The translations under genes were made by a program, and so were the position numbers. Positions 1 to 8,810 of a DNA stretch of 64,000 nucleotides are shown here, piece by piece (the stretch's first letter is position 1; every line of letters begins with the position of its first letter). Source of the stretch: Acidobacteriota bacterium (GTDB taxonomy: Bacteria > Acidobacteriota > Blastocatellia > UBA7656). The stretch lies in contig JBBPIG010000017.1 of the NCBI GenBank assembly GCA_038040445.1, positions 62,001-126,000 of the forward strand, written 5' to 3'. Under the pieces are notes generated by a model, which saw nothing but the letters and a program-made list of their open reading frames with translations, made no database searches and was not told where the DNA came from.

Positions 1-2
1 TC

Positions 3-170
3 CCGAGTATTGATGTGTTCGCCGGCTTCAGCTCGCCGCGCATGATTGAGCGCTGGCGACCGACCGGACAAGCCGAGACGCGCGTCTTGGCGGTCGATAG
101 TTCGCGCGGCGATCGTGCCAGCGACGTGGTTGAGAAAGTGTTGGGCTACGCCAGCGAGTTGTTGAAGTGA
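3..170 (+). CDS. 3' end of an unidentified protein (partial)
   Basis: An open frame enters from the left edge and stops at TGA 168-170, giving 55 residues. They end in a soluble helix-like tail (DRASDVVEKVLGYASELLK). Composition and codon use match the neighbours, so this is probably a real C-terminus. No family is recognised from the fragment. It converges on folA with a 44 bp gap that shows no obvious terminator. Confidence 0.5.
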   Translation, partial: PSIDVFAGFSSPRMIERWRPTGQAETRVLAVDSSRGDRASDVVEKVLGYASELLK

Positions 171-214
171 CGCGGTAGTCGCAACGGAGTTAACCTCTGC
201 GCTTATTCCTTCAA

Positions 215-727
215 TCATCGGCCATCACGCCTTCCGCTCACCCTCTCGAGCAACTTGAAAGTGAACGCGTACTGATTTGTCTCGTCGGCCGGATGATGAG
301 TTTGCTGTGTCTCGATCCATCCCTCGTTGTCCAACTCAGGAAAGAAGGTGTCGGCGTCTACTTCTGCATGAACCTGGGTCAGGTAAACCCGATCGGCTGC
401 GTCGAGCGTTTGAGCGTAGATCTGGGCGCCGCCGATAACGAAGACTTCGGTTTCTTTGCGCTCGCGCGCCATTGCGATTGCGTCTTGAACTGAGCCGGCG
501 ACAAGGCATCCTTCGGGTTTGAAGCTTGCGTTGCTAGTAACGACGATGGTCTGTCTTCCGGGAAGCGGCTTGCCGATGGATTCGAAAGTCTTGCGCCCCA
601 CGATCATATGGTGACCCATGGTCAGCGCGCGAAACTTCTTCAAGTCCGCGGAAAGATGCCACGGCAACTTGCCGGCCTTGCCAATCCCCCGCTTCTCATC
701 CATCGCTACAATGAGAGAAATGATCAC
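215..727 (-). CDS. folA: Dihydrofolate reductase
   Basis: This 170-residue protein has the usual length of bacterial DHFR, which reduces dihydrofolate to tetrahydrofolate with NADPH. Family signatures are clear: the N-terminal [23 protein letters not shown] segment with the Met20-loop-type [12 protein letters not shown] region, the [22 protein letters not shown] nucleotide-binding region and the [12 protein letters not shown] motif with its paired glycines. It is cytosolic. The ATG overlaps the thyA stop codon by 4 bp (ATGA), so the two are almost certainly co-translated. Thymidylate synthase makes dihydrofolate and DHFR recycles it, so the pairing is functional. Identification is secure. Confidence 0.97.
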   Translation of the reverse strand: MIISLIVAMDEKRGIGKAGKLPWHLSADLKKFRALTMGHHMIVGRKTFESIGKPLPGRQTIVVTSNASFKPEGCLVAGSVQDAIAMARERKETEVFVIGGAQIYAQTLDAADRVYLTQVHAEVDADTFFPELDNEGWIETQQTHHPADETNQYAFTFKLLERVSGRRDGR

Positions 728-1518
728 ACCGCCACCTCGGCTTTGATATGCGGATGAGCCCGGTAGCCCTCGAGCTCAAAGTCGTCATAGTCAAACTCGA
801 ATATCGAATGAACCGCCGCGTTGATTTTCATCCGCGGCAGCGTGAGCGGCTCGCGCGCGAGCTGAAGCCGCGCCTGCTCGAGATGATTAGAGTAGAGGTG
901 CGCGTCTCCGAGCGTGAGAATGAAATCGCCCGGCTCCAGCTCGCACGCTCGAGCAACCATCAACGTGAGCAGCGCATAAGAAGCGATGTTGAAAGGAAGC
1001 CCAAGGAAAATATCGGCCGATCGCTGATAGAGCTGACACGACAGCTTTCCGCCGGCCACATAGAACTGAAAGAGAAGGTGACACGGCGGCAATGCCATTT
1101 TCGGAATCTCACCCACGTTCCAGGCGCTGACGATCAATCGGCGAGAGTTGGGATTGGTTTTGATCTGATCGATCACCTGGCTGATCTGATCGATCGAGCG
1201 CGCATCCGCACTCTTCCACGATCTCCACTGCGCTCCGTAGACCGGACCGAGTTCGCCGTTCTCATCGGCCCATTCGTTCCAGATGTTCACACCATGTTCT
1301 TGAAGGTATCTGACGTTGGTCTCGCCCCGCAGAAACCAGAGCAGCTCATAGATGATCGACTTGACGTGGAGCTTCTTGGTCGTCAGAAGCGGAAAGCCTT
1401 CGGCGAGGTTGAACCGCATCTGATAGCCGAAGACTGACGCAGTTCCGGTTCCTGTGCGGTCTTCCCTATTCGCGCCATTCTCGAGAACGTGCCTCATCAG
1501 GTCCAGATATTGTTTCAT
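724..1518 (-). CDS. thyA: Thymidylate synthase (ThyA type)
   Basis: This 264-residue protein matches the standard ThyA length. It methylates dUMP to dTMP using methylene-tetrahydrofolate. Visible signatures are the [19 protein letters not shown] phosphate-binding loop near residue 20, the catalytic cysteine in [13 protein letters not shown], the following [20 protein letters not shown] dUMP-binding segment, and the C-terminal [11 protein letters not shown] end. It is the first gene of a thyA-folA operon, and its stop overlaps the folA start. No shift in composition or missing residue was seen. Confidence 0.97.
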   Translation of the reverse strand: MKQYLDLMRHVLENGANREDRTGTGTASVFGYQMRFNLAEGFPLLTTKKLHVKSIIYELLWFLRGETNVRYLQEHGVNIWNEWADENGELGPVYGAQWRSWKSADARSIDQISQVIDQIKTNPNSRRLIVSAWNVGEIPKMALPPCHLLFQFYVAGGKLSCQLYQRSADIFLGLPFNIASYALLTLMVARACELEPGDFILTLGDAHLYSNHLEQARLQLAREPLTLPRMKINAAVHSIFEFDYDDFELEGYRAHPHIKAEVAV

Positions 1519-1777
1519 AGCTTGACCATCAGACTGCCCGGATTAAAGCCGTATTCTAAGTGTAGCGCTGTGCCATCAACAAGAGTACACATTAATTAAG
1601 TAATCTGCTGGCTCTCACTGTTTCTGCTAATATCGTTAGCAGGCTTCGGCCGTTGAGTCATAAGAAGTACACGCGCCCTCCATACACCTTCGTATCAACA
1701 GGATTTCGTATTCACAGCTATGACCAGACTAGATCGAAGTGTGGTATCATCGGGACCAAGAGTAGAGGATACTGCCG

Positions 1778-2008
1778 ATGTCACAGAAGAGTATTGATAA
1801 TCCGGAGATCAATGACGATGTTTCGGTCTGGGGTATGCTCCTGGAGGAGACAAAGGCTGAGATCCGGGCAAGCGAGAAACTCACCGATGAGGAAAAGCGG
1901 CTCCTTGATGAAATGGATGAGTTCTCAGATGACGAATGGGAGCCGATAACCGTTTCAGAGAGTCCCCTATCGGAGACGATAATTGCGGATCGTGGAGAGC
2001 GATATTGA
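1778..2008 (+). CDS. Small acidic protein, probable antitoxin of a VapBC-like pair
   Basis: This 76-residue, strongly acidic protein is rich in Asp and Glu (for example EKRLLDEMDEFSDDEWEP) and has no recognised DNA-binding domain. Its TGA overlaps the TTG start of the PIN gene downstream, so the two are translationally coupled in the usual antitoxin-toxin order. An AGAGGA sequence precedes the ATG by about nine bases. The antitoxin role is inferred from position, size and charge, because sequence alone does not place it in a named family. Confidence 0.6.
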   Translation: MSQKSIDNPEINDDVSVWGMLLEETKAEIRASEKLTDEEKRLLDEMDEFSDDEWEPITVSESPLSETIIADRGERY

Positions 2009-2448
2009 TCTGGTTCGCCGACACCAGCGCACTGGTCAAGCGGTATGTAAGAGAATCCGGGAGTGAGTGGGTTCGACGAGAGATCAGGAACCACAAGGTG
2101 TTGATAGCCCAGATCACTCCTGTTGAAGTCGCCGCCGCCCTCGGAAAGAATCTCGCGAAAGGCAAGATTTCGGAGTTTTCCTTCTATCAAGCACGCCGGA
2201 GATTTCTACTGCATATCAAGCAGCACCAATATCGCATTGTGCAACTGAGCGACCGCATTATTGGTGAGGCAATGCGGCTGACATCCGCTCACTCGTTGCG
2301 CGCCTACGATGCGGTTCAACTAGCAACTGCGTTGATAGCGGTAGGCGCGCTCGATCGCAGCCAGTTCCTTTTCATTACCTCAGATTCAAATCTTGAAAAA
2401 GCAAGTTTCAAAGAGGGACTTCCGTCTATTAATCCTGTTACCAGGTAG
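2005..2448 (+). CDS. PIN-domain toxin, VapC-like ribonuclease
   Basis: PIN domain of 147 residues. VapC toxins are Mg-dependent endoribonucleases that cleave tRNA or rRNA. The acidic metal site is visible: the first Asp in WFADTSALVKRY, the Glu in ITPVEVAAALGK, the Asp in LRAYDAVQLATAL and the last Asp in FITSDSNLEKA. The frame is open further upstream, but the start is set at TTG 2005 because GGAG lies seven bases before it, it overlaps the antitoxin stop (TTGA), and the PIN fold begins right after it. Confidence 0.85.
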   Translation: MIWFADTSALVKRYVRESGSEWVRREIRNHKVLIAQITPVEVAAALGKNLAKGKISEFSFYQARRRFLLHIKQHQYRIVQLSDRIIGEAMRLTSAHSLRAYDAVQLATALIAVGALDRSQFLFITSDSNLEKASFKEGLPSINPVTR

Positions 2449-2516
2449 ACAGAGGGTCAGCGTTGATCCTCCATCCTTCATTGCCGATCAGCTGTAAAGG
2501 CCGCTGCGCAATTCCT

Positions 2517-4538
2517 TCAACTCCCCGCGATGTAAGGCCGACTCTGCACGATGTAGAGCTTGCCCTGTCGAAAGACCCATTCGATGTCTTGATCACGCCC
2601 GCCGAACACTCGCTTGATTTCAAGCGCAACTCGGGCTAGCCGCCTCAACATCGCGTCAGTCAGCACGCGGCGTTGCTGTTCAATCGTCACTTCCTTGACG
2701 CCTCCGCGCTCGTCAAACGCCAGCATTGTATCTTCGTCCGAACGCGTCAGCACCTGAATCGTTCCCGCGCCCGGGCGGTAGATGGCCTGCTCGGCCACTC
2801 GACGGCCTTCGACGACTTTTATGCCGAGTCCTCTTTTCGCGTTCACGTAGACCGCGTCGCGATCAGCGGAGTCGAACGGGTCGGTCGTTATCGCCACGCC
2901 TGCGCTGTCGGCGTCGATGCCTGTTTGAATCAGCACGGCCGGGTAAACGCCGAAATGATTCATGCCGAAACTCTCGCGCGCTTCATAGGCTTCGTAGTTC
3001 CATACTGAAGCCCAGACAGTTTTGATCGCTTCCATCAACTGCTCATCGGTGCGAACGTTGGGCACGGTCGTGTAGAGGCCGGCCCCGCTGAAGCTCGGCA
3101 AGTCCTCGGCATTGGTAGAGCTTCGCGCGAACAGTCCGGCGCCGGCGTATTCGCGGTGGACTTTTTCGAGAACGGCTCGGCGGAAGCTCTCGTCGTGATG
3201 GCCTTCCTCGATCCACCGGCGCATCTCGGCGAGACGGTTCTTGCGATAGCGCGGGTCGTGAACGAAGCGGTCTTCTTCGACTGCCGCGGCGATGCGCTCC
3301 TCAAGATGATTCAGGCGAATGAAGGCTTGATAAAAGTAAAATGGAATCGCAAAGCCGGCCGGGACTTCGACGCCGGGCAAGCGCGCATGCACGATCTCGC
3401 CGAGGTTCGCCGACTTGGCGCCGAAGCGAACGGCGTCACGCGCTCGCTGGCGGCTCAGGTCCGTGAGCCGGGCGTAAGCGAGATCTGCGCGCGGCGTAAT
3501 CAGGTCGCTGCGCTTCACAAATTCTCGATTGCGCTTTTCGACCTCGCGCGGATCGGCCGGCGCAAGCGAGTAGTCATTCTCGCGAACTTCAAAACGAACG
3601 TATTTGCCTTCGAGCTGCTTGAAGAGGTTGTCGGCGTTTTTGATGGTGGCGTTTGGAATCGCCCACCCCTTGGCAAGCATGTTGACGTGCGAAAGCGGCG
3701 AAGCCGGCTCGGTGGTGATGATGCCCGACAGCGGCGTCAGATGAACGGGGACCTCTTTGAAGATGACGATCTGGTTGCGATCGATCACCGTGTCCGCGGT
3801 GATACGATCGATTATTCTAAGCTGTCCGATTCCCGCGCCAAGATTCAGCGGTTGATATTGCTGGCCGGCCGCAAGCTCGCTCGCCGTGAGCAGGAGCACG
3901 GACGTTCCGGTCTTGTTCAGTTCGCCGGCTGTCTGTTCGTGAGCGAGCGAATTCGGTTTGAAATACAGCGGCGCGAAAAAGCTGCGTTTGAGAGCGCCGA
4001 TTGTTTCGCTCAACAGATTGCTGGTGAGCCGGTCCCCTTCCCAGAACTCGAACGTGAATTTGCCGGCGGTGGTTTGATACGCAATCGTGCCAAGTATGAA
4101 CCGGCGGTCGCTCTTCAGGTAGTTATTGTCGTAAAACGCGCGGCCACGTTCGAGTGATAGATATGTTGCATTCACGAAGTCTTTGTGAAACTGATACAAC
4201 CGGGAGTTGACGTAGTAGACGCGGTCACGCGAGCGGCGGTCGATTACGAACATCACGTGCGGCAGCGCGTGCAGGCGGCCTCGATAGTAGACTCGGGCCA
4301 GGAGGTCGAAGTCGGCCCTCGAGCTGATTCGCTCGAACGAGCTCGGAACCCGATCCGCTTCCCGATTTCCGGCCGGAGCTTTCTTCTCAGACTCCGGACG
4401 TCGAGGTGATGTTGGAGTTGATTGAGCAGACCGCGCTGCGGTTGTTTCGCATACGAGCGCGAGGCAAAGCGTTAGCGCCCCTGCGCGGAGGATTATCGGT
4501 CGTTGACTATCACCGATTGATCGAATCATTGATCGCAT
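2517..4538 (-). CDS. Secreted PEP/pyruvate-dikinase-like protein with permuted domain order
   Basis: About 670 residues. An N-terminal hydrophobic stretch (ILRAGALTLCLALVC) looks like a signal peptide. About residues 70-250 form an unrecognised domain. A swivelling phosphohistidine-type domain follows (TEPASPLSHVNMLAKGWAIPN, His as likely phospho-acceptor). The C-terminal half is a PPDK/PEP-synthase ATP-grasp domain (ARSSTNAEDLPSFSGAG, VYVNAKRGLGIKVVEG, DIEWVFRQGKLYIVQSRPYI). Histidine domain before ATP domain is the order of glucan water dikinases, not of PEP synthase. The substrate is unknown and a polysaccharide is possible. The start is uncertain: GTG 4556 and two ATGs (4538, 4529) are in frame, none with a good ribosome site. 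Confidence 0.8.
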   Translation of the reverse strand: MRSMIRSIGDSQRPIILRAGALTLCLALVCETTAARSAQSTPTSPRRPESEKKAPAGNREADRVPSSFERISSRADFDLLARVYYRGRLHALPHVMFVIDRRSRDRVYYVNSRLYQFHKDFVNATYLSLERGRAFYDNNYLKSDRRFILGTIAYQTTAGKFTFEFWEGDRLTSNLLSETIGALKRSFFAPLYFKPNSLAHEQTAGELNKTGTSVLLLTASELAAGQQYQPLNLGAGIGQLRIIDRITADTVIDRNQIVIFKEVPVHLTPLSGIITTEPASPLSHVNMLAKGWAIPNATIKNADNLFKQLEGKYVRFEVRENDYSLAPADPREVEKRNREFVKRSDLITPRADLAYARLTDLSRQRARDAVRFGAKSANLGEIVHARLPGVEVPAGFAIPFYFYQAFIRLNHLEERIAAAVEEDRFVHDPRYRKNRLAEMRRWIEEGHHDESFRRAVLEKVHREYAGAGLFARSSTNAEDLPSFSGAGLYTTVPNVRTDEQLMEAIKTVWASVWNYEAYEARESFGMNHFGVYPAVLIQTGIDADSAGVAITTDPFDSADRDAVYVNAKRGLGIKVVEGRRVAEQAIYRPGAGTIQVLTRSDEDTMLAFDERGGVKEVTIEQQRRVLTDAMLRRLARVALEIKRVFGGRDQDIEWVFRQGKLYIVQSRPYIAGS

Positions 4539-4620
4539 CGGGAGGAATTCTAGCACAAGAGAAGAGGCGAGAAAGCGAGGCTGGTACTCGGTCGCTCTCA
4601 GTTTGATGGATGGCAGATCG

Positions 4621-4825
4621 AGAACTTCAAGCTGCCAATCCCGTAGGGATGACCGGTCTATAGAACAAGGGCGCGGCGGAGGTGCCGTAACTCCGTAAGG
4701 AGTTACCTGTGCTTCGGCAAGGGGCGTTTTTGCGGGAACGAGGTAACTCCTAACGGAGTTAAATAACCCTGACGCGCGGCCCTTTCATAGACAAGCGATC
4801 CCTACGGGATTGGCAGCGAAGTTCT
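4621..4825. repeat. 205-bp long-hairpin repeat element (MITE-like)
   Basis: The ends are inverted copies: 4621-4650 and 4798-4825 match except for a 2-base indel, around the shared core CCAATCCCGTAGGGAT. Two smaller palindromes sit inside: GTAACTCC/GGAGTTAC at 4687-4706 and TAACTCC/GGAGTTA at 4744-4761. The whole unit could fold into one long stem with two side hairpins. It fills most of the gap between two minus-strand genes and codes for nothing recognisable. It resembles a non-autonomous mobile or REP-like element; no transposase is present. Confidence 0.75.
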
Positions 4826-4924
4826 CGTTCCGCGATCTATCAAGCCGAGTTGTGACTTGTGTACTAGTATCGAGGGCCGTGCCCTTGAAACTCGGTCCAA
4901 ATGAAGTGCACTTGCTGAAGCGAC

Positions 4925-6181
4925 TCAGATGAGCCTTCTGGGTGTGAGTGTGATTTGCAGCGTTTGTCCTTTGCGGCGAACCGAGAGCTTGCGCGGGACG
5001 GGCTTTTCAAATAACTCGTGCAGACTGGAGAGAGTCAGCTCGGCGGCTGGGCGTCCGTCGACTGCCACGACCACGTCGTCCTGTTGAATCCCTGCCTCCG
5101 TGGCCGGAGAATCCTCGAGCAGCTCTTCAACGCGGAAAGTCTTGTAGTCGGAGCCCTCGGCAATAAACCTCAAACCACTTGAAGCCGAACCGATGGGATC
5201 CTTGAAGCTGGCATTCGGCTCGAAGATGATCCGATTGCGATCATAGTCGAGCAGCACTTTGAACTTGGATAAAATCTGCGCGCCGATGTTGCCCTGTATT
5301 TGCGAACTGGCAAAGGCCCCGCTCTTGTCTTCTGAAAAGAGTGCGAGTGGATTGTCGATTTGGAATTTTCCGATTCTCAGCGAGGCTATTCGGCCGCTGC
5401 GTCCGGTTACCTTTCCGCCAACGCCGCCCCCGCCCATAGTTCTTATCGTCTTCTGCGAAGGTCCCGGAAGATTCTCCTGCTCCACGAAGGGTCTATGAAG
5501 CGCGAGCGAGGCCCCGGATCCAAAATCGAGCACAAACCTCCCCTTGATTGCCGGCCGGCCCGTCACTGTGACTTCGGCATCCATGATCGGATGGCCCCCG
5601 TGGATAAAAGTGAGAGGCAGAATTTCACCCGAGCCCGTATAGGCGAACTTGTTCTTATCGTGCAGCCGCAACACGCGAGCGGGATAGTCAACTTCCACGA
5701 CAAACTGCTTGATGAAATCAGCTCCGATGATCCCATCAATGTCGTGTCCAAATCTCGGCTCCAGACCTTCCAACGGGACGGCCAATACAACGGGCTGCGG
5801 ATTGCCCTCGAGACCCATCACGCTGAGAGAAGCATCTCGAACGTAAGATCCTTTTAGCGTTCCCGCGCCCGCGCCGCCGACATTGATTTCTCCTTGCAGA
5901 TTCAACCCGAGCGATCTAGCCCGGCCTGAATCAACGATGGCGACTTTGTCCCCGGTATCGAATATGAACCACAGCGGATCGGAATTGTTGATTCTGACTC
6001 TTATCAAGATGTGCCGGGTGACCAGCTCGAAGGGAATCACAACCGGGCCGGATTCTGCGGCCCTTTGCGGCTCGCCGCTGCGTAAGAGCGGATGTCGAGG
6101 CGCAGCGGAAACGATCTGATGTGACGCGAAAGCACAGCTCAGTATGAGGAGCGTTGTGAGTAATCTTCTGCGATTCATCAT
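4925..6181 (-). CDS. Secreted retropepsin-like aspartyl protease with PDZ domain
   Basis: The start is set at the Met-Met pair (6181/6178), which gives a signal peptide (NRRRLLTTLLILSCAFA); the frame stays open upstream. The mature protein has a first retropepsin-type lobe with the active-site loop LWFIFDTGDKVAIVDSG and a second lobe where the equivalent loop reads FVLDFGSGASLAL (Asp-Phe-Gly instead of Asp-Thr-Gly). A PDZ domain ends the protein (DSPATEAGIQQDDVVVAVDG). It is probably periplasmic or envelope-associated. A relative with TPRs in place of the PDZ lies at 7110-8723. The target is unknown. Confidence 0.85.
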   Translation of the reverse strand: MMNRRRLLTTLLILSCAFASHQIVSAAPRHPLLRSGEPQRAAESGPVVIPFELVTRHILIRVRINNSDPLWFIFDTGDKVAIVDSGRARSLGLNLQGEINVGGAGAGTLKGSYVRDASLSVMGLEGNPQPVVLAVPLEGLEPRFGHDIDGIIGADFIKQFVVEVDYPARVLRLHDKNKFAYTGSGEILPLTFIHGGHPIMDAEVTVTGRPAIKGRFVLDFGSGASLALHRPFVEQENLPGPSQKTIRTMGGGGVGGKVTGRSGRIASLRIGKFQIDNPLALFSEDKSGAFASSQIQGNIGAQILSKFKVLLDYDRNRIIFEPNASFKDPIGSASSGLRFIAEGSDYKTFRVEELLEDSPATEAGIQQDDVVVAVDGRPAAELTLSSLHELFEKPVPRKLSVRRKGQTLQITLTPRRLI

Positions 6182-6450
6182 ATTGCTTTTCCCCGATTGC
6201 ACCCAGTTTTTCATTAGCCCAGGCGTTTCCGGCTGGGTCACGCGCGCCGATCGATCAGATAGCCCGGGGCACCGGGGCTTCTCGAACGTCGTTCGAATCT
6301 CCAGTTACTCATTGCATTGAACGCCGGTTTCCGTCTTTTGTTTCTCGTCGCTTGGTTTGGATCGTCTGGTCACCGAAACTGTAGCTCAGGTTAGACGCCC
6401 ACCTCGTTGACTTTCGATGGGGGCCGACCTACAATTCCAGCGTCTCCCAA

Positions 6451-7113
6451 GTGCCCAGAAAGCAAACCTGCTTGACCGTACGAGAGCTTAAGCGAATCTA
6501 TTTCGCCAAGCGCCGAGAAATCAGAGACAGACTGGCTGAGTTCGCGAGAGTGGGGCGGACGGGTTCCCCTGAGGCGCTCTTTGAAGAACTGACTTTCTGC
6601 ATCTTCACGGCGGGCGCCAGCGCGCGAATGGGTCTGCGCTCGGTCGAAAGCGTTCGGCCGGTTCTAATGAGCGGCTCAGCGTTGGACATTCAGAACGCGC
6701 TGGTGGGAAGGCACAGATTCCCGAACAATCGCGGAGCTTATGTATACGAGACCCGCGAGTATCTTCGGGAACACTGCGGTCTTCAGTTGCACGAAGCGCT
6801 CAGGGGTCTGAAGGCCGCCGACGAGCGCCGTGACTTCCTGGCCGCCAATCGAAGCGTCCGCGGAATCGGTTATAAAGAAGCGAGTCATTTCTTGCGCAAC
6901 GTGGGTTATCGCGGATACGCGATCCTGGACAAGCACGTGCTGACGCGGCTTGCGGAGTTCGAGGTGATCGAAACGCCGAAGCCGCCATCGACGAAAAATA
7001 GGTACCTGGCGATCGAAGAAAGAGTGAAGCTCTTCGCCGACTCGATCGGCATAGACTTCGACGAACTCGACCTGCTCTTGTGGTACACGAAGACCGGAGA
7101 AATACTGAAATGA
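6451..7113 (+). CDS. N-glycosylase/DNA lyase, Ogg2-type 8-oxoguanine glycosylase
   Basis: A 220-residue protein of the size of the archaeal-type Ogg2 family, which removes 8-oxoguanine and nicks the abasic site. The helix-hairpin-helix segment is clear: VRGIGYKEASHFLRNVGY holds the catalytic lysine (GYKEASH) and YAILDKHVLTRL holds the catalytic aspartate. The C-terminus LLLWYTKTGEILK is also typical. The start is GTG. The downstream aspartyl-protease gene starts within the stop codon (ATGA), so the genes share an mRNA although their roles look unrelated. Confidence 0.88.
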   Translation: MPRKQTCLTVRELKRIYFAKRREIRDRLAEFARVGRTGSPEALFEELTFCIFTAGASARMGLRSVESVRPVLMSGSALDIQNALVGRHRFPNNRGAYVYETREYLREHCGLQLHEALRGLKAADERRDFLAANRSVRGIGYKEASHFLRNVGYRGYAILDKHVLTRLAEFEVIETPKPPSTKNRYLAIEERVKLFADSIGIDFDELDLLLWYTKTGEILK

Positions 7114-8723
7114 AGGTCTACGGTGGAAAGAGCGCTTTGAATATCAGCCGAATGATTCGGCTGGCCGGTTACCTCCTGCTGATCGCCGGTTTGGCCTTCT
7201 CTAATGTGACCCGGCCGCTGGCCAGCGCGCCACCGCCTCAGCAAAAGGAAATCGAATCCAACGCCAAACTTATCCGCAAAGCACGAAAGGTTATGCGAGC
7301 GGGCAAATACGAGGACGCATTAACGATCTATCGCGAGATGTTCGATGCGAGCCCGAGCGACATCCCGTCGCGGCTGGGAGCGAGTCTGGCTTATCTGAAG
7401 TTGCAGTCCTACGTGCACTGCTTCGAGAAGGCCAAGGAAGTTATCAACCTCGACGCGAATAATGCGCGCGCCCACGCGCTTGCGGGGATTTCGCTGCTGC
7501 GGTCCGGATACGTTCGGAGCGCAATCGACGAGCTGCAGCAGGCTCTCAATTTCGATGCAAAAGAGGCGCTGGCGTACGGCGGCGCGGCCGAAATAGATTA
7601 CTACGAGGGCCGGGCCAAAGAGTCTCGCACAAAGTCTTTTTACGCGCACCAACTCGATCCCGATGAACCTGATTACCTGGTGACGTACGCTCGATCTTCG
7701 TCGCGGCTTGAAGACTTCAAGGAGGCTGCCGACGCTTATGAACTCTTTCTTGAGGTCTCGCCTAAGAGCGACAGCGAGCGCCGCGATAGGATTCGAGGAC
7801 TCATTCAATTCTACCGCCAGCTCGCCGGGCTCAGAGTCCATCAGGTGAGCGGCCCGGCCGTTACCGAAGCGCCGTTTCGACTGGGCAGCGATCGGCGGCC
7901 GTACTTGCGAGTCAAGCTCAACGGCCGCGACGCAGTCTTCGTGATAGACACGGGGTCCGGGTTCACGGTGATGTCGAAGGACTCGGCCAAGCGCTTCGGC
8001 GTTTCCGAGATCGCGCACGGCGGCAGGTCACAGGGAGTGGGCGGCACCGGAAAGTTTCAAATTGTCTACGGCCTTATCAGGTCGATTCAGATCGGCGAGG
8101 CAAAAGTGAGAATGGTCCCGTGTTTTATTCGTCCCTTTCATGGGGCGCAGGGACGGGTGCCTGAAGAAACGGCCGATGGCTTCCTCGGGATATCGGTCCT
8201 CTCGCACTTCGTGACCGCGCTGGATTATAAGGCAGCACGCATGCGCCTGGACCGAAGCGACAATCGCGAGTTGCAAATGGCGGCAGCTCCGGGGGTGAGC
8301 TTGATCCCGTTTCGGACGACACAGAACGGGCTTATCAGCGTCGAGACCGAATTCAACGACAACCAGAACATACACGCCATTCTTGATTCGGGCGCCAGTT
8401 CGACAGTGGTTTCAATGGCGGCGGTCGAGCGACTCAATATGCACGATCAATTGATCAAGGGCCAGACCACCAGCGTCATAGGCGCCGCTGGCATAACCGA
8501 CAACGTTCAGATACTTTTCATCCGCAACTGCCGCGTAGCCGATCAGCTCCAGAGCAACCTCCGCGCGCTGGTGTTGGATTTTGGCGCGATCAACGAAACA
8601 TCAGGCTTCGAGCAGAGCGGCATACTTGGCGGCGACTTTCTGCGTCACTTCAGAGTGACAATTGATTTCAATCGCGCATTACTTGCGCTCCAGCCTCATA
8701 CGCCTCCAGTCACAAGACAGTAA
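7110..8723 (+). CDS. TPR plus two-lobed retropepsin-like aspartyl protease, exported
   Basis: Start ATG 7110 overlaps the upstream stop by 4 bp and gives a basic N-terminus followed by a hydrophobic segment (LAGYLLLIAGLAFSN), a signal peptide or anchor. Residues about 55-240 are TPR helices (AGKYEDALTIYREMFDASP, ARAHALAGISLLRSGYVRSA). Two protease lobes follow with active-site loops VFVIDTGSGFTVMS and HAILDSGASSTVVS, both keeping Asp-(Thr/Ser)-Gly. An intact pair in one chain suggests an active monomeric enzyme. The substrate is unknown. It resembles the PDZ-bearing protease at 4925-6181. Confidence 0.85.
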   Translation: MKVYGGKSALNISRMIRLAGYLLLIAGLAFSNVTRPLASAPPPQQKEIESNAKLIRKARKVMRAGKYEDALTIYREMFDASPSDIPSRLGASLAYLKLQSYVHCFEKAKEVINLDANNARAHALAGISLLRSGYVRSAIDELQQALNFDAKEALAYGGAAEIDYYEGRAKESRTKSFYAHQLDPDEPDYLVTYARSSSRLEDFKEAADAYELFLEVSPKSDSERRDRIRGLIQFYRQLAGLRVHQVSGPAVTEAPFRLGSDRRPYLRVKLNGRDAVFVIDTGSGFTVMSKDSAKRFGVSEIAHGGRSQGVGGTGKFQIVYGLIRSIQIGEAKVRMVPCFIRPFHGAQGRVPEETADGFLGISVLSHFVTALDYKAARMRLDRSDNRELQMAAAPGVSLIPFRTTQNGLISVETEFNDNQNIHAILDSGASSTVVSMAAVERLNMHDQLIKGQTTSVIGAAGITDNVQILFIRNCRVADQLQSNLRALVLDFGAINETSGFEQSGILGGDFLRHFRVTIDFNRALLALQPHTPPVTRQ

Positions 8724-8727
8724 GGGG

Positions 8728-8779
8728 GTAGCAGGCTCAGTATCAAACTCGGCATGCAGACTAATAAAGTCTACGCTAC
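8728..8779. repeat. Imperfect palindrome of the GTAGCA/AGTCT family
   Basis: Starts with GTAGCAGGCTC and ends with AAAGTCTACGCTAC, so the ends are roughly inverted. It is the most degenerate of three related copies in the window; the others are at 11661-11731 and 23507-23599. It sits just after a stop codon, as the others do. Confidence 0.5.
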
Positions 8780-8810
8780 TCCCCTGTGGTAGAATGTCTG
8801 TGCGCCCATT

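Noticed and set aside
748-1437. Plus-strand frame of 229 residues opposite thyA
   Set aside because: It is a mirror of the secure thyA gene.
1624-1642. Short hairpin CTGCTAA/TTAGCAG
   Set aside because: It has no T-run and stands upstream of thyA, so it is not a terminator for any gene seen.
3156-4157. Long plus-strand open frame (333 residues)
   Set aside because: It is the complement of the well-supported dikinase-like gene and has no motifs.
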